Positions 24,647 to 29,259 of a DNA stretch of 29,259 bases are shown here, piece after piece. The DNA lies in assembly GCA_035276085.1 (NCBI GenBank), contig DATELY010000022.1, positions 1 through 29,259 on the forward strand, written 5' to 3'. Made by a program: the position numbers and the translations under genes. Each line of letters starts with the position of its first letter. The stretch's first letter is position 1. The notes below the pieces were generated by a model. The model was not told the origin of the DNA. It searched no databases and saw only the letters and a program-made list of their open reading frames with translations. This DNA is from DATELY01 sp035276085. Lineage in GTDB: Bacteria; Pseudomonadota; Gammaproteobacteria; Steroidobacterales; Steroidobacteraceae.

Positions 24647-24707
24647 CAGCTGGCTTGCTGGCCAGAACTGACGTGGCTTTCCTTACCTCTGGCCAGCCGG
24701 CCAGCTC
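24647..24707 (+). terminator. Hairpin between proB and proA, with possible proA promoter after it
   Basis: Arms at 24647-24665 and 24689-24707 pair at 16 of 19 positions (CTGGCCAGC...GCCAGCT) around a 23-base loop, starting 13 bases after proB. No T-tract follows, so it may be a weak terminator or an mRNA-stability element. Downstream, CTACAATGG (TACAAT at 24731-24736) looks like a -10 box, which would give proA its own transcript. Confidence 0.45.
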
Positions 24708-24767
24708 GCCAGCAGGCCGCGTCCTGCCGCTACAATGGCCATCCCAAGTCCTTCGGCCGGAACTCCC

Positions 24768-26051
24768 ATGTCTGCCGCAACCCATGCTGTCGTGGATCTG
24801 CCTGCGCAAATGAATGCGCTGGGTCGGGCTGCCGTTGCAGCGGCGCACGAGCTGGCGTCGGTCTCGACAGCGGTCAAGAACGAAGCATTGCGTGCGATGG
24901 CCGCAAGCCTGCGTGCCCGCCGCGAAACACTGCTCGCCGCGAACAAGTCGGACATGCAACGGGCGAGCGAGCGTGGTGTGTCCGGGGCGATGCTCGACCG
25001 CTTGATGCTGGACGACAAGCGCATCGAGGCGATGGCGCGCGGGATCGAAGAGATCGTCGCCCTGAGCGATCCGATCGGCAGCGTGATCGCAGAATGGACC
25101 CGGCCCAACGGTCTGCGCATTCAGCGCGTACGCGTCCCGCTTGGAGTGGTCGGAATCATTTACGAGAGTCGCCCCAACGTCACAGCGGATGCCGGCGCGC
25201 TGTGTCTGAAATCCGGTAACGCGGTGATCCTGCGCGGCGGCTCGGAGAGTTTTCATTCCAGCCGCGCGATTCATGGCTGCCTCGTCGAAGGTCTGGAACG
25301 TGCGGGCTTGCCTGCTGCGGCAATCCAGCTCGTGCCCACGACCGACCGCGCTGCAGTCGGGTATCTGTTGTCTTCGATGACGGAGTACATCGATGTCGTC
25401 GTGCCGCGCGGTGGCAAGAGTCTGGTCGCACGCGTACAGCAGGAAGCGCGCGTGCCGGTGATCGGGCATCTGGAAGGCAACTGCCACGTGTATGTGGATC
25501 GCGACGCGGATGTCGCGATGGCGTGCGAGATCGTGAAGAACGCCAAGCTGCGTCGTACCGGCATTTGCGGTGCGGCCGAGACTGTGCTGTTCGATCGCGC
25601 GGCGTTGGACAAGCTGCTCGTGCCCGTGACGCGCACGCTGCTCGATGCAGGTTGCGAAGTGCGCGGCGATGAAACCGTGCGTACCGCAGATCCGCGAGTG
25701 CGTCCTGCCTCCGAGGAGGATTGGTCCACGGAATATCTCGATGCCATCATCGCAGCGCGCGTCGTGGACGGAGTCGACGCAGCGCTGGAGCACATCGAGC
25801 GCTACGGGTCGGCACACACCGATGCCATCGTGACCGACAACACCGCCACTGCCGAGCGCTTCCTGAATCGGCTCGACAGCGCCATCGTCCTGCACAATGC
25901 CTCGACGCAGTTCGCCGATGGCGGCGAATTCGGCATGGGTGCAGAAATCGGCATTTCGACCGACAAGTTTCATGCGCGCGGTCCGGTCGGAGTCGAGCAG
26001 TTGACCAGCTATAAATATGTCGTCCGCGGCAGCGGACAGGTACGTCCCTGA
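24768..26051 (+). CDS. proA: Glutamate-5-semialdehyde dehydrogenase (gamma-glutamyl phosphate reductase)
   Basis: The NADPH-dependent enzyme converts glutamyl-5-phosphate to glutamate semialdehyde, the step after ProB. From the ATG at 24768 it has 427 residues, close to the family norm. Signatures seen are VPLGVVGIIYESRPNVT, the GGSESFHSSRAI loop, HLEGNCHVYVD, and the catalytic cysteine C267 in TGICGAAE. An in-frame ATG at 24735 would add 11 residues, but it overlaps the TACAAT -10-like box, so the later start is preferred. The next gene begins 2 bases after the stop, so they are co-transcribed. Confidence 0.95.
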   Translation: MSAATHAVVDLPAQMNALGRAAVAAAHELASVSTAVKNEALRAMAASLRARRETLLAANKSDMQRASERGVSGAMLDRLMLDDKRIEAMARGIEEIVALSDPIGSVIAEWTRPNGLRIQRVRVPLGVVGIIYESRPNVTADAGALCLKSGNAVILRGGSESFHSSRAIHGCLVEGLERAGLPAAAIQLVPTTDRAAVGYLLSSMTEYIDVVVPRGGKSLVARVQQEARVPVIGHLEGNCHVYVDRDADVAMACEIVKNAKLRRTGICGAAETVLFDRAALDKLLVPVTRTLLDAGCEVRGDETVRTADPRVRPASEEDWSTEYLDAIIAARVVDGVDAALEHIERYGSAHTDAIVTDNTATAERFLNRLDSAIVLHNASTQFADGGEFGMGAEIGISTDKFHARGPVGVEQLTSYKYVVRGSGQVRP

Positions 26052-26053
26052 TC

Positions 26054-27523
26054 ATGTCGACACCGGGTTCCTCCTTGCTTCGCCGGCTCCTTCTCATTGT
26101 CATCGCTCTCGTCGCGCTGCCAGCCAGCGCGCAAACGTCGAGAGAACCGCTGGTCGACACGCTGGCGAAAGAAGTTCAAGAGGCGCGCGCACAAGATGTG
26201 CCGGCACTCGCTCCCAATGCCTTCAAGGATGCCAGCGAGGCACTCGAAGCCGCGCAGCAGGATCTGCAGAAAGGGCGCAAGTCCGAGCGCATTCGCGAGC
26301 GAGCCAATGCCGGCCTTGCGAGCATCCGTACGGCGACTCAAGTCGCAACCCGCGCGCGCGAGACCTTCGCGAGCATGGTGCGGACGCGGACGGATGCGCT
26401 TGCGGCGAAGCCCGCGCAGTACGCCGCCGAGAGTTGGGCGAAAGCAGACGAGCGTTTCCGCGATGCGATGAGTCGTTCCGAACGCGGCGATGCGAATGGT
26501 GCTCAGCGTCGCGCAGCCGAATCCGAAGTCCTGATGCGCGAGGCCGAGCTCGAGGCCATCAAGAATCGCGTGCTGGGTCAGGCACGAACACTGATTGCTC
26601 AAGCTCATGCAGCCAAGGTGGAAGACGTCGCCCCGCAAACGCTGGCGAATGCCGAGCGGCTGTTGGGCCAGGCGGATCACGAAATCTCACGCAACCGGTA
26701 CGACCTCGCCGTGCCCGAGTCCATGACGAAAGAGGCCGAGTACGAGGCGCGTCACTCGATTTATCTGGCGCAACTGATTCGCGATGTGCTGAAGAAGGAG
26801 AAAGACGATCAGCATGGGATGGAGAACATGCTGCTGGCCTATGAGGGGCCGCTGCAGAAGATTGCCGTGGAAGTGAACACCACCGCGCGCTTCGACAGCA
26901 ATGCGCAGACGGCGATGCAAGCAATACTGGACGGCGTGCAGCAGCGAACCCAGGAGCTCACACGTACGCGGCAGGAGCTCGAAGATCGCAACAGTGAGGT
27001 CACCGAGCTCAAGGCGCAGATGCAGCGTCTGGAAGATCGACTCGGAGGCGTTTCCGAAGAGCGCCTGGCATTGCAGCGGCGAGTGTCGGAACAAGAAGCG
27101 TTGCGAGCGAATGCCGCGGCCATCGAGGCATCGTTCACGCCGAACGAAGCGCGTGTGTATCGCCAGGGCGATGATGTGGTGATCTCGCTCACTGGCATCA
27201 ACTTCGGCGTGGGACGCAGCACGATCGCTGCAGCCAGTGAGGCGCTACTGAAGAAAGTGCAGGAGGCGATTGCCCGCTTTCCCAACGCATCCTTCGTCGT
27301 TGAAGGGCACACGGACGCGAACGGCAGCGATTCCCAGAATCTGTTGCTGTCTCAGGACCGAGCCGACGCAGTCAAGGACTACCTGGTGCGCAACGCGGGC
27401 GTGAACGTCGAACGCATCAGCTCCATCGGCTACGGCGAAGCGCGTCCCGTGGCGTCGAACGAAACGAGTGAAGGGCGCGCGCGCAATCGTCGTATCGACC
27501 TGATCATCCGTACGGCGCATTGA
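26054..27523 (+). CDS. Envelope protein with coiled-coil region and OmpA-like peptidoglycan-binding domain
   Basis: A Sec signal peptide is clear: basic RR at 10-11, a hydrophobic core, and cleavage after ASA26. Residues 30 to about 260 are Ala/Glu/Arg-rich helices with repeat-like character. Residues about 290-350 form a strong coiled coil (ELTRTRQELEDRNSEVTELK). From about 365 is the OmpA C-terminal domain, with FVVEGHTDANGSDSQN, the segment LSQDRADAVKDYL and the closing RARNRRIDL. That domain binds diaminopimelate in peptidoglycan. No lipobox cysteine follows the signal, so it is periplasmic or outer-membrane linked, not a lipoprotein. It starts 2 bases after proA. The biological role is not known. 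Confidence 0.85.
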   Translation: MSTPGSSLLRRLLLIVIALVALPASAQTSREPLVDTLAKEVQEARAQDVPALAPNAFKDASEALEAAQQDLQKGRKSERIRERANAGLASIRTATQVATRARETFASMVRTRTDALAAKPAQYAAESWAKADERFRDAMSRSERGDANGAQRRAAESEVLMREAELEAIKNRVLGQARTLIAQAHAAKVEDVAPQTLANAERLLGQADHEISRNRYDLAVPESMTKEAEYEARHSIYLAQLIRDVLKKEKDDQHGMENMLLAYEGPLQKIAVEVNTTARFDSNAQTAMQAILDGVQQRTQELTRTRQELEDRNSEVTELKAQMQRLEDRLGGVSEERLALQRRVSEQEALRANAAAIEASFTPNEARVYRQGDDVVISLTGINFGVGRSTIAAASEALLKKVQEAIARFPNASFVVEGHTDANGSDSQNLLLSQDRADAVKDYLVRNAGVNVERISSIGYGEARPVASNETSEGRARNRRIDLIIRTAH

Positions 27524-27535
27524 GCTGCAGATCCC

Positions 27536-27886
27536 GTGACCACGCTCTACGGCATCAAGAATTGCGACACGATGAAGAAGGCGCGTGCATGGCTCGATCA
27601 GCACGGCGTCGCTTATGACTTCCACGATTACAAGGTCGCAGGCGTCGATCGGGCGCACCTGGAGCGGTGGTCGCAGCAGGTGGGTTGGGAGCTGTTGTTG
27701 AACCGTGCGGGAACGACCTTTCGCAAGTTGCCTGACGCCGACAAAGAAGGCATCGACAAACCGAAGGCGTTCCAGCTGATGCTGGCGCAGCCTGCGCTGA
27801 TCAAGCGTCCTGTGCTGGAGATCGGCAACGACGTGGTCGTGGGCTTCAAGCCGGACCTGTATACCTCGGCGACGCGCACGCGCTGA
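27536..27886 (+). CDS. ArsC/Spx-family thioredoxin-fold protein (YffB-like)
   Basis: The 116-residue protein has the ArsC fold seen in YffB and Spx. It begins TTLYGIKNCDTMKKARAWL, with a single cysteine (C10) and no second cysteine in a CxxC. The middle carries LLNRAGTTFRKL and the end LIKRPVLEIGNDVVVGF, both standard for the YffB group. Those proteins are thought to be glutathione-dependent reductases or regulators. Arsenate resistance is unlikely because no ars genes are nearby. The GTG start lies 12 bases after the OmpA-like gene, with a weak ribosome-binding site. Confidence 0.88.
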   Translation: MTTLYGIKNCDTMKKARAWLDQHGVAYDFHDYKVAGVDRAHLERWSQQVGWELLLNRAGTTFRKLPDADKEGIDKPKAFQLMLAQPALIKRPVLEIGNDVVVGFKPDLYTSATRTR

Positions 27887-27921
27887 CAACACCGATCCGT
27901 GCGTGGAACAGGGGGCGCAGC

Positions 27922-28974
27922 ATGCCGGACAACGTCGATGCCGCCCGAACGCACTCCAGCATCCCTCGCGGAGCTCTCCCCGGCAGCTACAAGCGCCTCT
28001 TCGTCGGCGGTGAATCCAGCCTGAGACGGAAGTTGTTCGTGCGCGCGGCCGTCGTGGTCGCGTTGTACCTCACCGTGGTCGGGATGTTCTGGTTCGATCG
28101 CGATGGTCTGGTCGATCACCACGATCGCGACGTCAGCTTCCTCGACGTCGTGTACTTCGCCGTCGTGACCGTCACGACCGTCGGCTATGGCGACATCGTG
28201 CCGGTCACTCACACGGCGCGCACGATCGACGCGCTGCTCGTGACTCCCATCCGCCTGTTCATCTGGCTGATCTTCCTCGGCACCGCTTACCAATTGGTGC
28301 TACAGCAATTCATCGAGGACCTGCGCATGCGCATCCTGCAATCGAAGCTTCGCGACCACGTGATCATCGCAGGGTTCGGCCACTCCGGCCGGTGTGCGGC
28401 CGCCGAGTTGGTCGCGCGCGGCACGGATAAGAAACAGATCATCGTGATCGACCGGAATCAGGCGCGCATCGAAGAGGCGGCGGAGCAGGGCTATATCGGC
28501 CTGCTGGGCGATGCGAGCCGCGAAGACTCCCTGCGCGAAGCCATGTTGAATACCGCACGCGCCTTTTTCGTCTGCACCGATCGCGACGATACGAATGTGT
28601 TGATCGTGCTGACCGCGCGTCACCTGTCGACGCGGGTTCGAATCGTAACGCGCGTCGAGGAAGCCGAGAACGAGAAGCTGCTGAAGCAAAGCGGCGCGAA
28701 CGCAACGGTACTGCCGTCGCGCGTGGGTGGGCTGTTGATGGCGGCGTCGCTGGACAGCTCTGCGCTCCTGGCCTATGTCATGGATCTCGTCACTGTGGGC
28801 GGTCGCGTCACACTGATCGAGCGACAGGCCGAGTCGCACGAAGTCGGCAAAGCGCCGCGAGAGGTCACGGACGAACTGATCGTGCGCGTGACGCGCCACA
28901 ACGAGGAGCTGAACATTTACGATCCGAATGTTCGCATCGCTGCAGGCGACACGCTGGTCGTCATCGCCCGCTAG
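27922..28974 (+). CDS. Potassium channel with TrkA-N (RCK) domain
   Basis: The 350-residue protein is a two-helix ion channel joined to a cytoplasmic RCK domain. Membrane helices lie at about 38-58 and 103-127. The pore loop between them has the selectivity filter TTVGYGD (85-91), diagnostic for potassium. The RCK/TrkA-N domain starts HVIIAGFGHSG (nucleotide-binding, 146-156), continues with IIVIDRN and LLGDASRED, and ends in a TrkA-C-like beta segment (AAGDTLVVIAR). It resembles the Kch/MthK group: a tetramer in the inner membrane gated by a bound ligand. The ATG lies 35 bases after the YffB-like gene. Confidence 0.9.
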   Translation: MPDNVDAARTHSSIPRGALPGSYKRLFVGGESSLRRKLFVRAAVVVALYLTVVGMFWFDRDGLVDHHDRDVSFLDVVYFAVVTVTTVGYGDIVPVTHTARTIDALLVTPIRLFIWLIFLGTAYQLVLQQFIEDLRMRILQSKLRDHVIIAGFGHSGRCAAAELVARGTDKKQIIVIDRNQARIEEAAEQGYIGLLGDASREDSLREAMLNTARAFFVCTDRDDTNVLIVLTARHLSTRVRIVTRVEEAENEKLLKQSGANATVLPSRVGGLLMAASLDSSALLAYVMDLVTVGGRVTLIERQAESHEVGKAPREVTDELIVRVTRHNEELNIYDPNVRIAAGDTLVVIAR

Positions 28975-28990
28975 TGGACCGTGACTTCGG

Positions 28991-29027
28991 TCCCCTCCCC
29001 TGCGCAGCGGGGGGGTTAGGTGGGGGG
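28991..29027 (+). repeat. REP-like palindromic repeat, family B
   Basis: The core CCCCTCCCCTGCGCAGCGGG followed by a GGTTAGGTGGGG tail matches the 10096-10135 copy in the opposite orientation. It lies between the channel gene and the methyltransferase gene and could end transcription of the proBA-channel group. Confidence 0.7.
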
Positions 29028-29057
29028 CGTTTGGATGAGTGATTTTCTTCGCAGACC

Positions 29058-29259
29058 ATGAATCCGGAACAGCTGAACGACATCGCCGCCATCACTCTCG
29101 CGCACTACAACAGCCGCTCAGAGGACTTCCGCGCGGGCACGATCGACCACGACGTGACGCAGAACATCGCGGCACTGCTCGAGCACATCGAAGCACAGCC
29201 GCCGTTCACACTGCTCGATTTCGGTTGCGGGCCCGGTCGCGACCTGCGCGCGCTTGCGC
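29058..29259 (+). CDS. Class I SAM-dependent methyltransferase, N-terminal part only
   Basis: The frame is open from the ATG at 29058 to the window end (67 codons). The start MNPEQLNDIAAITLAHYN and the SAM-binding motif I TLLDFGCGPGRDLRAL (about residues 50-65) identify a Rossmann-fold methyltransferase. The substrate-determining part is outside the window, so the role is unknown. Confidence 0.75.
   Translation, partial: MNPEQLNDIAAITLAHYNSRSEDFRAGTIDHDVTQNIAALLEHIEAQPPFTLLDFGCGPGRDLRALA

Noticed and set aside
1..29259. CRISPR arrays, tRNA, rRNA, riboswitches, phage genes
   Set aside because: I saw no regularly spaced repeats, no cloverleaf or rRNA sequence, no recognisable riboswitch core upstream of the cys or pro genes, and no phage structural genes.

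Overview
The window reads as chromosomal DNA of a high-GC Gammaproteobacterium. A Nevskiales/Steroidobacter-like relative is my best guess, but that rests on overall protein flavour and repeat content, not on a marker gene. There are no tRNA or rRNA genes, no CRISPR array and no phage genes. Long antisense ORFs shadow many real genes, as expected at this GC content.

Region 1 (1-7.8 kb) is an accessory aromatic-catabolism island. It holds a divergent dihydrodipicolinate-synthase-family aldolase, a decayed IS transposase (IS1634/IS4-like), and two Rieske ring-hydroxylating oxygenases of the anthranilate/salicylate type. Pair 1 (alpha then beta, minus strand) is divergent from a block on the plus strand: Rieske ferredoxin, beta subunit 2, a dienelactone hydrolase fused to a SnoaL-like domain, and alpha subunit 2. 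One ferredoxin could serve both oxygenases. No ring-cleavage dioxygenase and no dedicated oxygenase reductase is present.

Region 2 (8.0-18.9 kb) is core metabolism centred on sulfur assimilation. It holds a thioredoxin-reductase-like ferredoxin-NADP reductase, acyl-CoA thioesterase TesB, siroheme [4Fe-4S] sulfite reductase CysI with an overlapping DUF934 gene, an ABC exporter half-transporter, CysB, an APS-type CysH, a trifunctional CysG and a cysteine synthase. Together these run APS -> sulfite -> sulfide -> cysteine, with siroheme made by CysG and CysB as the likely regulator. No cysJ is present, so the nearby ferredoxin-NADP reductase is a candidate electron source.

Region 3 (19.0-23.3 kb, minus strand) holds an FAD-linked D-2-hydroxyacid dehydrogenase, a small membrane-anchored protein of unknown function, a CPD photolyase, an internally deleted htpX remnant that kept its terminator, and a small protein with an extremely acidic tail.

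Region 4 (23.5-29.3 kb, plus strand) holds proB and proA, a coiled-coil OmpA-family envelope protein nearly touching proA, an ArsC/YffB-like protein, a TrkA-N potassium channel and the start of a methyltransferase cut by the window end.

At least two families of REP-like palindromic intergenic repeats (12.4 and 18.9 kb; 10.1, 22.8 and 29.0 kb) and one unrelated strong inverted repeat (20.95 kb) lie between genes.
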